Of a stretch of 64,000 nt of DNA, positions 22,049 to 32,922 are shown piece after piece. Each line of letters opens with the position of its first letter. Within the stretch, counting starts at the first letter, position 1. Below the pieces are notes generated by a model that ran no database searches, had not been told where the DNA came from, and saw nothing but the letters and a program-made list of their open reading frames with translations. Source of the stretch: Macrothele yani (taxonomy: Eukaryota; Arthropoda; Arachnida; Araneae; Macrothelidae); the NCBI GenBank assembly GCA_039090855.1, contig CM077007.1, positions 15,301,515 through 15,365,514 of the forward strand. The letters are read 5' to 3'. Made by a program: the position numbers and the translations under genes.

Positions 22049-22122
22049 CGAAGTTAGCCACGAACATCGGTGGTAAAGTCGCCATGCTCCTGAAGATGCC
22101 CAGAGTATGGGCGAAAATTTCG
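22049..22122 (+). ncRNA. Hammerhead ribozyme-like fold in PLE-2 terminal region
   Basis: CTGAAGA at 22090-22096 fits the conserved CUGANGA core. GCCC (22098-22101) pairs with GGGC (22109-22112) around a 7-nt loop, and GAA follows at 22113-22115. The next seven nt, AATTTCG, pair with CGAAGTT at 22049-22055, which leaves U and then A at the expected UH cleavage position. An imperfect hairpin between them could be stem I, with about five unpaired nt. One extra base precedes stem II. Hammerheads are known in PLE terminal repeats. Whether this copy cuts is untested. Confidence 0.5.
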
Positions 22123-22330
22123 AGTATAAAGAACGGTAAAAATTGATGTTTGGAATCCTAAAGCAAAGATCCAATGAGTATACCCAGCGAAAAGTGTGAG
22201 AAGTAAAGCCAGTCATCGCATACAACGGACTTTAGGACAATAACCTCAACAAAGACCGGAAAACACGTGCGTGAAATGTCCCCGTCGCTAGAAAGGAATG
22301 CCAAGGTAAGCATTATCCGCTAGTTTTCTG

Positions 22331-23010
22331 TACAAGTAATATGATCTGTTAAACTTAAGCACTTATGGTGTTCTGGAAGTTCTGTTTAAAGTCTTCCACT
22401 CTGTTCACAGTTTGAAGTTTATACTTATATCAAAGCTGAGAAAATGGTACTTTTTCTGGACAATTATTAATTATATCACTAGTATTAATTCACTTATATG
22501 TAGTAATAAGGCACATGATTTAAAGTAGCTGGCTCAAAACATGTTTTCTGAGTAGGAGTAAAGCAACAATTTATACTTTAAAATTATAGCTCTTTGCTTA
22601 GCAAAGCCTTGCCCACGCACACACCAGTAGCTCTTCATGATGTTGCTGTAGGAACACTACAGTTAGTCCAGGTAGGAAGCCTTCAGTGTCTGCCAGTAAT
22701 GAATTACATACACAAGGATTGTGACAGTGGTTCTATTGATTGAGATACACTGATTCTGTCATTAAGAGCAAATTAATTTGCATATTTTTTTATATAGTTT
22801 CAAATTGTATGAAATGCCTGGCCTTTGTAGTTATCCTAAATAGTCCAGAATATATGCCACTGATTTGTATAGTGTGAACACATTAAGTTTCTGTCATGTA
22901 AGCCAGTGTGACATAAGAGCTTATACGTCATATTCTAAGAGCCATTTAGTAGTTAGGACAAGCCTTAAACACAAATATTGCCTTATTGAATTATAAGAAA
23001 TGGACTTTTT
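22331..23010. other. Intronic, no feature seen
   Basis: AT-rich sequence. No coding match or repeat boundary is supported. Confidence 0.5.
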
Positions 23011-26000
23011 CGTTTTATTTATGCATACATACATACATATCACTAAGCTGTTCTCTGAGATTCAGAGGTTAGCTCCAAAAAGAAATACAAACTACCAGAT
23101 ATTTTTACTTACTGTTGTCGTATCAAACTTCTCCATTTACAGCGGTCTTGACATACAACTCGTGCTTCACTAATATCCATTACACGCCGTACACAAGATC
23201 TTTTATACTTCATACTCATAATCATTTTCTCATGCAGACACTCCTGAATCTGATCCACCCATGTCTTCCTTGGCCTTCCTCTGCCTTTCCTTCCTGCCAC
23301 TTGGGCTGAGAAGATTTTCTTAGTAAGCATTTCATCACTCATTCTTTCAACATGGCCAAACCACCGAAGCATATTGGTCTCCACCTTGCTAACAACATTT
23401 TGCTTCACATCACACAACTGCAATACATCTTCATTTTTCACACAATCATATCGTGTCTTGCCACAAACCCCACGTAAGTAACGCATTTCTCCAGCACACA
23501 AACGACTCCTATGTTTCTTCTGCAGTACCCAAGTTTCACTACCATACATCAGAGTAGGAACAATTACACTTTCAAACACAGTCATGCGTGACTCTCTAGA
23601 GAACCCATCGTTCCTGTGAAAACCTCCCAGAGCAGCTATGACTTTCAAAGAAGAATTCACTCTCCTACTGATTTCACCATCCAACTTGTTCTCTCTGTCA
23701 AACATGCTTCCTGAATACACAAACTCACTCACCTGGTCAATCACAGTGCCATTTATACTTACATTACATTCAGTGCTATCTGTTCCTCTCTCAAACACCA
23801 TAACTTTGGTTTTTCCCTATTTATACCCAGTTTGAATTTCATGCAAACTTCGTGCATCCGAGTCAACATACTCTGCAACTCACTTTTGCTCTCTGCCAAC
23901 AGGACAGTGTCATCAGCATACAGCAGTCTGCACACACGGATATCACCAAGACATAAACCACTATTATCTATTTGACATCACGCATGCATGCATCCATAAA
24001 TATATTAAACAGCCATGGTGACATTACACAACCTTGTCTAACTCCTGCACCAATGGAAAACCATTTTGATAAAACACCATTCACTCGTACACAAGCTCTA
24101 CTACTAGCATACATGGCTTTTACACTATTAAGTAGATTCCCAGTAACACCATATGCATTCAATACCTTCCACAAAAGTGTCCTATTCACTCGGTCATAAG
24201 CTTTCTCTAAATCTATGAAGGCAGTAAAAACTTTCTTCCCAACAGCCAGATACTTTTGAATCATCGTGCGTAATGCAAAAATCTGGTTAGTGCAGCCTTT
24301 ACCAGGCATAAACCACTCTGAACATCCCACACTTTCAATGATGTAAGAACCCGTACTTTTTCAATAACAACCTTACCAAATACTTTTCCTGGCACACTCA
24401 GTAGGCTAATACCACGATAGTTCTTGCATTCAGTCTGATCACCTTTTCCCTTATACAAGGGAACAATAATAGCATCCTTCCAATCCCGAGGGACCATTCC
24501 TAACTCCCAGCCCAACTTGCAAAATTCAGTTAACCAGTCAATTATAGAGTCACCACCATATTTCAACATCTTTGCAGTTATGCCATCAACTCCCGGAGCC
24601 TTACCATTCTGAAGAGATTTTAGAGCTTTACACACTTCTTCTCTTGAGATCCCTCCTGTGCTTTCATCCCTCATTGTGACATCATCTGCATCTGTCTCAG
24701 AATCATCTTTGCGTTCCTGATCTAATAACTCACAAAAGTATTCACCCCATCTGTCACTTAACTCATTGGGCTCCCATAACATTTCCCCAATCTCATTCTT
24801 CACACAACTTACAACTTTGTTTCCCCTATTTTTCCTGAGTCTCATGTACTTCCAAAAGGACTTCCTATCTTTCCAAAAAGCCAGTTCATGCCTTTCCACT
24901 TTCTCCTTCCTATCTTTCCAAAAAGCCAGTTCATGCCTTTCCACTTTCTCCTTCCTATCTTTTGCCTTACTGTGGCGAACCAGCTTAGCAGCTTCACGCT
25001 TCTTACAGCGATATTCATCCACAGAGACTCTACCTTGCAACATCCCCAAATAGGCTTCCTTCTTTCACTTTACTGCCTCTTCAATCTCACTATTCCACCA
25101 AGCATCACCTCTATTGTTACCCACAATTCTGGTGCCACAGACCTCTTTAGCAGCAGTGACAACACAGTTCTTAAAACATTCCCACTTCTTTTCTACATCC
25201 CTCTCACCAGACTTCAGATCCTTCAGTCGTTCTCTGAGTAAGTCAGAATACTGCTGATGATCTTCAAGGAGCCTATCAACCTTTATTATTTCTATCCTGG
25301 GTCTCTTCCTATTCCTTTTTCTCCAACCAACATTAAGTTTCACTCGTGACACTACCAAGTAATGATCAGAACCAACATCCGCACCTCTCATCACACGGGT
25401 GTCAACAACTAAGTGTTTCAAACGCTGATCGTAGACAACAAAATCTATCACACTCTTTTGACCCAGAGTACGATTTTCCCAAGTATATGTGTAGATATTC
25501 TTGTGGTTGAAAAATGTATTAGATACACACAAACCATTCTCAATGCAGAGTTCAATTAATCTTTCACCGGTATCATTCACACAAGGATCATTAATCTTAC
25601 CCAGAACATTGTCAGAAATTGCATTCTGCACACCTACTCTAGCATTGAAATCCCCTGCTATTATAACTTTTTCTTTAGCACCAAATTGGCACAAAACAGC
25701 TTTTAGCTCATTCCAGAAATCTTCCTTCTTATCAGAAGGTTCCGAGTCACAAGGAGCATACACTACAACAATTACAATTCTCTGAAGTTTCACTTTCAAA
25801 CGAATCCAGAGAATTCTCTCTCTTACGCAACTATAGTGAATCAAGTTGTTCTTCATCTTTTCACTTAAAATCGCAACTACACCAGCCTGTCCTCTCATAT
25901 TATCCAATACTCCAGACCACACACTCACTGTGTCATTCACTTCTTCTACCCCAATTTCCTTCTTTTTGGTTTCACTTACACACAGCACATCCAGTCTATA

Positions 26001-26459
26001 CTTATTCATCTCCTCAAGCACCTCACTCATCTTGCCATTTATACCTCTAGTATTCCATACACCAATCTTACATTCACTCAGCCGAGATCTCTATCTCATA
26101 CACCGTTTAGAAAGTCCAGGTCGATTCCGTGGTGGACCATCCTTCTCAAGTGTGGTAGGTCCACCATATCCCACACTTGAGTCATTCTTAATATTTCTTT
26201 TTGTCTTTTTAATTAGGTAAGTACATCAGTGTGGGGGATTAGCCCACAGCTGAGGGTTCCAGTTGGTCATTCAACCTAAGGATTCTGGAACAAAACCCAG
26301 TGAGTTGAGGTCTTTTCACCAATGTCACACAGAACTAGCTTGCACCTCTCCAAGATTCACAGAGGCCCTAGTTGCTGTTGTGTGTGCCATTGTTACCACG
26401 GAGCGCCCCAAGGAGGCAAACCCATCGCTCACTACGACCGCCCGCGTTTTATTTATGCA
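23011..26459 (-). mobile_element. Full-length RTE-like LINE (family 2) with 15-bp target duplication
   Basis: The 15-bp direct repeat CGTTTTATTTATGCA is at 23011-23025 and 26445-26459, so the insert is 23026-26444, 3.42 kb. The 3' end is at the left and begins with a TACA-repeat tail (23026-23038), consistent with the short tandem 3' tails of RTE-type LINEs. The 5' untranslated part (about 26040-26444) shares a segment with 32650-32716. Fragments of the same family occur at 26821-27312 and 34666-35130. Confidence 0.9.
23109..26030 (-). pseudogene. LINE ORF: endonuclease plus reverse transcriptase, broken
   Basis: From 26030 to 25065 lies an apurinic-like endonuclease: VLCVSETK near the start, IIAGDFNARVG, and VGSDHYLV with the catalytic histidine. 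A TGA at 25065-25067 interrupts it, and the same frame resumes to 24261 with [10 protein letters not shown] and NYRGISLLS of the RT palm. A frameshift near 24315 leads to 24330-23968 (AFIDLEKAYDRV, RQGCVMSPWLFNIF). LLYADD at about 23905-23922 lies in another frame. The C-terminal part (23801-23109) contains MLRWFGHVERMS and a basic GRKGRGRPRKTW stretch. One stop and about three frameshifts make it inactive. A 45-bp in-frame duplication lies at about 24868-24960. Confidence 0.9.
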
Positions 26460-26689
26460 ATATTAGTTATAAGTTCTTTTTCATATTTTTCCATCTATCA
26501 TTGGCATGAGAAAATAAATAACATCATCAGTGCTCCAGTAGGTATGAGTTATATTCAATATTTATTTCAGTGAACCAATAAGAAAACCATACCTATGTAT
26601 TCTTGATTTCGAAGACTACCGTCTTATGACACTTATATATTTATATTAAGGTAATACAACATAGTTTGTCACAATTATTTATTTTTTCA

Positions 26690-26800
26690 AGCCGACCATG
26701 GTTTCGCTGGGTGTTGACTTAGCTTCATCAGGATGAATGGCATGTAAATATTCAAATTGTATATGACATCATAAATGATGTTTACAGTCACGTGTTTTGG
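26690..26800 (-). mobile_element. Small PLE terminal-repeat fragment
   Basis: On the minus strand CTGATGA (26731-26725) is followed by a GCT...AGC-bounded loop and GAAA (26705-26702). This matches the signature in the other PLE terminal repeats. No coding sequence or second copy is attached, so the assignment rests on that motif alone. Confidence 0.4.
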
Positions 26801-26820
26801 TTAGATGCTTCCACGTGCAA

Positions 26821-27312
26821 ATTTTTTTACGGCGATATTCGTCTTCAGTAACTCCACCTTGCAACCTCCCTTCCAATGAGCACATATAATGCAAGTATTC
26901 TTCCTTCCTCTGCACCACATCCTAAACCTAACTGTTCCACTAAGCATCACATTTGATGTCATCCACTGTTGCAATACCACAAACCTCTTCAGCAACAGTG
27001 ATAACACATTTTAAAACATATCCACTTCTTTTCATCTCATATACTTTCAACTGATTCAGTCATTAATTGGGCATTTCAGAGTAGCATCGATGTTCTTCAG
27101 GTAACTTTTCAACCTTTATTATTTTCATCACACTCAACGTCCTACTACTCATTCTTCAACCAGCGTTCACATTAATGCTTGGCACTGGCAGGTAATGATG
27201 AGACCCAACATCTGCACCTCTCATCACGTGTCAACAGTTAAATGTTTCAGACACTGATCGTAAACAATAAAATCTGGTATGCTTTTCTGCGTGACAGTGT
27301 GATTCTCCCAGT
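26821..27312 (-). mobile_element. Degenerate fragment of LINE family 2
   Basis: This region is a diverged copy of about 25000-25490 in the same orientation. Shared landmarks include GCGATATTC, ACCTTGCAAC, CACAAACCTCTT and GGTAATGAT. It covers the end of the endonuclease and the start of the linker to the RT, with many small indels. It sits only 360 nt beyond the full-length copy and is clearly older. Confidence 0.8.
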
Positions 27313-27854
27313 ACAGAGTTATCATAGTAAATGTAAGATGATTCTAGATACTTATATCTTAAGGACAATTTAACCTGGGAAAAAAAAAGAAACCGTTATT
27401 TGAAAGCTCGGTTTAATATCCTTATGTAAATCATCGATAACATCGTCATAAACATCATTTTCACAGAAAAACGAAATGAGAATCTGTGCTGTAAGCTCTT
27501 AGTGTTGGGAAAATCCCAAAAGAGATTGCCGAGTTCCACAAATTCTCTTGAGTCCGGTTGGGAAATGTAAGAGAAGCATTATATCTTCCAAAAGGACTCT
27601 GCCTGAGCCCACAAGGCCAAAGAGACTAAGAAATGGCTTGAAGAGAACATGCCCTCATGCATTGCCTGATTTCCATTTGAGCATGCTACCATAAAATAAG
27701 AAGCAAAGATTCCTGACTGGGATCTGATTACGGATTAGAATGGTCAAAGACATTACGTGGAGGCATTGCATGCTTTGACTGGTGGAAATCTGAAGTTAAT
27801 TCAGATTCCTATGCTAAGCTAAAATTGCTTAGTCTGAGTTGCTTGGGAATTCAC

Positions 27855-27990
27855 TATTCTGTTTGGTGTAATGGTAACATGCTTGAATGGAAAGATGCAG
27901 GTTTGACTCCAGAGTTTTGTAAAGTTCACGTTTTCTGGGAAGATGCTATTGTTTTGGTGGGAAAAAAAAATTATTTAAATTTAATTCATT
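27855..27990 (+). repeat. Probable tRNA-derived SINE
   Basis: An A-box-like TGGTGTAATGG at 27864-27874 and a B-box-like GGTTTGACTCC at 27900-27910 are in the right order and close to tRNA spacing. The sequence between them does not give a clean cloverleaf, so this is more likely a tRNA-derived SINE head than a working tRNA gene. The 3' boundary is uncertain. Confidence 0.5.
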
Positions 27991-28540
27991 TTGGGCATAT
28001 TGAATTGGTTGTTATTTATTAAAAGGCGTTATATTTATGCTGGTATTAAAATTTAAAATATGGAAATTATAGAAAATTTAAATTTGGGAGATGGGTGGAT
28101 GCATTTCGAAACAAAAATATTTTCTAAGTACTAGAAAAGGCCATGAACATCCTAAACAAAAATGCATCTGAAAATTTACATTCCACAAGAAGTTATTGTA
28201 AAGTTTGCGTTGTTTGTGTTCAAGCAGAGTTGAGTCACCTGAAAGTGCAAAAATAAGTGAATATTGTTGCATGTGTATAAAAATGTGTCACTATAAGACA
28301 TATGATAAAATGTACTCGTTCAACAACAACTTGTGGAGGCGGTGAAAGTCAATTTAAAAAGGTTAGGACAAAAATTGCAGTTATGAAATACCTTAGAAAA
28401 CCAGGATTCGGATCGATAGCCTTAGTCAAGCTAAGGGGAGTACATGGGACCAAGTCATGGAAGACAACAGCACACAAAAACTTTTCACACTGCACTCATT
28501 TTGAACTTTTTTTTTGAAAGGCTACTGCCTGTATTTATTA
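27991..28540. other. Intronic, no feature seen
   Basis: No supported feature. The open frame at 28302-28517 has no family motif. Confidence 0.5.
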
Positions 28541-31370
28541 TTTTTCTTTAAAAACTTAATGAGTTAATTTTAATGGACAAACAGATATTATTTCCTTTTT
28601 TCTTGTTTGCTTAAACACAGCAGTATAAAACAGAATCTCAATTTACTTTCTATTTCTATTTGGCCACTGGCCTTATGAACAACACAACTTTACATATGTC
28701 AACACAGTTAGTTTGAACACTAGGCTTTTAATTTATGCCTTCAAAATCATACTATGATTCGCATGGTTTACACAAGAAAAAGATACTGGATTATTTTTAA
28801 TTCCACAAGGTGGACAAGTTCTGTTCTTTTGAAACGTACTCTCCTCTCTCTCACCCAGTTAGCTCAATGACCAATTTATAACTTTACACTTATTGATTTA
28901 AATTTAAACAATCTTAGCAAACTCCGCAATCTCCCAGACCAGATTCAAAGACTTCAATTAAATTTACAGTTATTTTAAGAGCCACAAATTATACTTTAAC
29001 AAATCTACTATCAGCAAGTAAACAAACCAAGTAAATTATCCTCAAAACAGAATTTACACTGAGCACAAGCATTAATTAACATTACATAACCTATAGAACT
29101 ACCCTGAATGAACCTACTTCACTTATAAAGAAACCTCACTAACTAATCTTAAAAATTATCACTATTCATAACATCAACATAATTCAGAAATTCAAACAAT
29201 CTTCTTGCACTAGCTTGCTCATAAAAATCACCTCACTCTGCACTTCACATAATAGCTCAGGATACTTAATAACTCTACACTGTAAACAAAAGCTCAAAAT
29301 ACCAATTAACTAAATTTCCAAACTAAATATCAAGTTCACTAACACCAACAACCAGAATTTAGAATTTACATCCCTAGCACTACAGCAAATCATAAACAAA
29401 TAAATTTAGATACTTTAAATCACCAAACAAACTTAAATTTAACACCTGCAGTGAATTACTGAGGTAGCGGTGAGGCAAATACTCTCAGTTCAGACACTAC
29501 CCTGGGTTTTGAGAACCAACACAGGAAGAAAATACCAAGTCAGGCTGAAGGCGTGAAATTGGGTCGTGAATCCACTTTCAGCCTATGCAAAGGGAAAGGA
29601 AAACATCCTCAAGTGTGACACATCATCCTCAGGCACAGAATTTCCTCTAACATGATCTCACCACATTTCTTGAAGCAACGCTCGACCGACCCTCGCTGGC
29701 AGTACATATCTCCGCGAGCAGCGAAACTACTGGGGGGTTTGAAGACAAGTTTTCCCCCAAAAACCACGTCTTCAAGGATCTCCCCTTTTCCGAACCAATG
29801 CATGATCTCACCTTGATCAACCACGCCTGCAAGAGCCTGTCGTACTTCAACCCTAAATACTCCAGGCACATCTGGCCCAGAACTAACACAACTATATCCC
29901 AGGAAAAATTCACTTATCTCTCTATATCCCAAGAAATCCTAAGTCACAATATCCACATATATCCCAGGAAAATTCACCTCTCTCTATATATCCCAAGAAA
30001 TCCTAAATCACAATATCCACATGTATCCCAGGAAAAATCACTTATCTCTATATCCACATATGTCCCAGGAAAATTCACTTATCTCTATATCCACATATGT
30101 CCCAGGAAAATTCACTTATCTCTATATCCACATATGTCCCAGGAAAATTCACTTATCTCTATATCCACATATGTCCCAGGAAAAATTCACTTATCTCTAT
30201 ATCCACATATATCCCAGGAAAAATCACTAGCAAGGAAATTCCTCTGCACCATGGCAATGCGCAGGTCCACTTCAGACAATAACACTGACCATTTACATAA
30301 CCCACTAAATATTTTCACCTTATTGAAAATTAAAATTACGTTTAGACTTTTAACCTTATAGTAAAAACAAGAAAATTTAGGCCAAAGAAAAGAACAATCA
30401 ATACTGGAACTGGTGAGCAAAAGTGTGTCTTCTCAACCCATGATGTTCATTCTTTTTGTGAAAATACTAAACTTGAGAACCTAAATACCTCAACTTTTAT
30501 TTTGCACATATCGCATCCTGGTGAAAATTCCCTACTCAGAGCCCTCTGCCCTAGGACAAGTTCCCTGCTTTGCCCTAAGATCACCCCTTTCCAATGGGAG
30601 ATTAACACTCATCTGGAGCATGTAAAATACTGGTCCTCAAATAACACACCTACCATCTTAATTTCGACACTCAACACTCCAAGAATGTAAACAACACTTT
30701 AGGTTTCCAATTTCATCACACTATAATATGTTCCCAAAATTCCAATATAAATCATCCCATAATTTATCTTCACTCATAAAAAAAATATAACTCAACGCTG
30801 TAAAAGACTAGAGAGAAATGTTTACAATTATTTTATCACCCACGACATCACAATAACACTGCTTTTTAAATATCACATGCCCAACTAAACTATTATCGAT
30901 GCACCAAAATTTACTGTGCTCAAACAATAAACCAAATCCTTCCGATACATTAAAATTTACTGGCCTGGGAAGTTGCTAAACTACCAGACATGACAACACA
31001 AAAAAAAAACATAAATGAAAACATTTTCAATTCCCCTCTCTTTTTCTTTCCTTTTCCTGAATTCATACCTGAGTAACTAATAACTTTTACTTTTGAAAGC
31101 TGATCGATAACAATATGGGGACATCTGTCCCACATCCAGCTAACCTCAAAAAAAAACAAAGTTTCTTCTTTTTTTTCCGCAGAACTATAATTTTGATCTC
31201 ACACTGCTGACCCACTCGTTCAACAATTTCGCAGCGGTCACAGCATTATACAAAAAAAAAAAAAATCGAGAAAGAATTTACCTTCTGGGCTGGGCAGGAA
31301 CAACTTGTTTCAAATAAAAAAAAATCTTCGTCACTGTTGATAATCTCTTCGCCTCCAATAATGTCTTTCT
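28541..31370. other. Strand-asymmetric region, A+C rich and G poor on the plus strand
   Basis: Over long runs (for example 28860-29460 and 30640-31000) the plus strand uses A, C and T with very little G, unlike the flanking intron. No conserved protein is visible on either strand. A 37-bp minisatellite lies inside (29893-30230), and a short GC-richer patch (29640-29880) precedes it. It could be the body of an unknown retroelement transcribed from the minus strand. No paired long terminal repeats were found. Confidence 0.5.
29893..30230. repeat. Minisatellite, period 37 with a longer-period start
   Basis: CCCAGGAAAA-type unit starts occur at 29898, 29963, 30027, 30064, 30101, 30138, 30175 and 30213. 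The first two intervals are about 65, the rest 37-38. Units contain TTCACTTATCTCTATATCCA. The long open frames across it are a by-product of the repeat and not genes. Confidence 0.95.
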
Positions 31371-32640
31371 CTTTCTTTTTTTTTTTTTTTTTTTGACACA
31401 ATGTGCCCGAGCACTTCACCTGAACACAGGGAAAACAAAAGACATTCCGAAGCTGGTGATGACGGACCCTCTCAGAGGGAGTAATTCTCCCTTGTCCTTT
31501 TCGATGCTCATCCCTGGTGGGAATTTGGTCGGCTGCATTGGAAGGTGGACGGCAAAGGCGCGGAGGTTCCCTTTTCTTTATCCATCAGCTCTCACGAGAA
31601 TGCCTAGGAGTGCATCGGTGATCATCTTTTCGCTGCGCCCCGAGGAGGTCTCGTCCTACGGTGGTCCTGTCCTTTCTTCTTAATTTCTTTCATTTCTTAT
31701 TTGGTGGAATCCGCGAGAAATTTAGCGCCAGCCCTGAGTTCCTTTCAAAAATTTTCTTCTTCATGTAACCACCATGAGCCGGACAGGTCCCCATGCTAGA
31801 AGACCGTCGCTACTAGGCTCCTTTAAGCTTTTTACACTCGATGTCAAATCATGGCGGTCAGCAAAAATGCTCTCCCCCACCAAAGGGCGAGGAGAGACTC
31901 CGCTGTCCCCTCTTTCTCTCCGGTCAGCAAAGGTACCAGAACAAAAGTGACTCTCAACGGAAAAAACTCTGGAGTGCTTGAAATCACTGACCCCTCTCAT
32001 TGGTCGAAACTTCAGCCTAGCAACTCACTCCCACGCCTCGCTCGAGTGACCTCTGACCTTCACACGTGCAGACCAAGCTCTCCTTGACCCTGGGGTCTAA
32101 AAATAGATTTCGTTGCTAAATTCCCTACCCCAAAGGACGAAAAGATGTTACTTTTGGGCGACTTTCTCGGACGTTTGGAAAGCGAACGCAAAATGGCGAA
32201 TTCTTGCTTTGCAGAAAATCACTAATTTTAATTTTCTTTTTCTCTCGTTCCGTGATGTGAAAGTAAAATTAATTTTGATTCTCTGAGCTGCACACCTACT
32301 CGCCTTTTCCTATCGCGATAAAAGAACAGATAAAATAATTATTTTCAAAACCCCAAAGTCAGTTAAATCAAATATTATTCTTTTTTTTTTCTTTTCACCA
32401 ACATGAAATTTTGTTTTCCTGGTAGTGATTAAGACAAGCGAATTTTGCGCATGAATTCCCCTGCCTTTCAACCAGGAATTTTCTTCTAACGTATGTCATG
32501 GAAGAAAATTTTTGCATTAATTAATCTCTGATAAACCAACAGAAAGATTGATCAGGTCTCTCTGAAATTCACCAGAGGTTAAAATTTTCGCCATGACACT
32601 ATTTGGAGAACAGTTTAAATGAAAGCTAATAAAATAATAG
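31371..32640. other. GC-rich block next to a long T run, unassigned
   Basis: A T run at about 31374-31395 could be the poly(A) tail of a minus-strand retroposed sequence. The following 1.2 kb are much richer in G and C than the intron around them, notably 31400-31660 and 31860-32100. The open frames at 31393-31683 (plus) and 31761-32000 (minus) match nothing I know. A retroposed transcript, a promoter-like CpG-rich region or an unknown element are all possible. Confidence 0.4.
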
Positions 32641-32649
32641 AAGTAAATC

Positions 32650-32716
32650 AGTGTAAGTGATCAGCCTACAGTTAACGATTCCAGTTGGTCATTCAACCTA
32701 AGGATTCTGGAACGTT
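32650..32716 (-). mobile_element. Fragment of the LINE family 2 5' untranslated region
   Basis: The segment ending CCAGTTGGTCATTCAACCTA and AGGATTCTGGAAC is shared with about 26222-26290 of the full-length copy. Nothing of the ORF is attached here. Confidence 0.7.
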
Positions 32717-32922
32717 GGACTGAACACGCACTTCCGTAAGTAACATCTTTAGGACTTCTAACTGATTTATATTTTAATTGAATAAGTTAATGCACCACCA
32801 CAGACTGTATCCACTTTACAGAACGTGTAAAACAGAATTTACAGACGTTAAAGCGTCTTCCTGAAGAACCTTGTGGTCACGTAATTGTATGTGAACTTTA
32901 TGATAGAATCACATGAGATATA

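Larger units (their letters stand above)
21290..22330 (+). mobile_element. Penelope-like element 3' part (PLE-2)
   Basis: A 5'-truncated PLE of a different subfamily. Coding sequence at 21304-21902 is followed by an A-rich stretch (21900-21950) and about 380 nt of non-coding terminal region. That region carries the best hammerhead-like fold in the window at 22049-22122. No inverted partner and no target duplication were found. Confidence 0.7.

Noticed and set aside
29798..30361. 187-codon plus-strand open frame with repeated peptide
   Set aside because: The frame is created by the 37-bp minisatellite and has no start context or family match.
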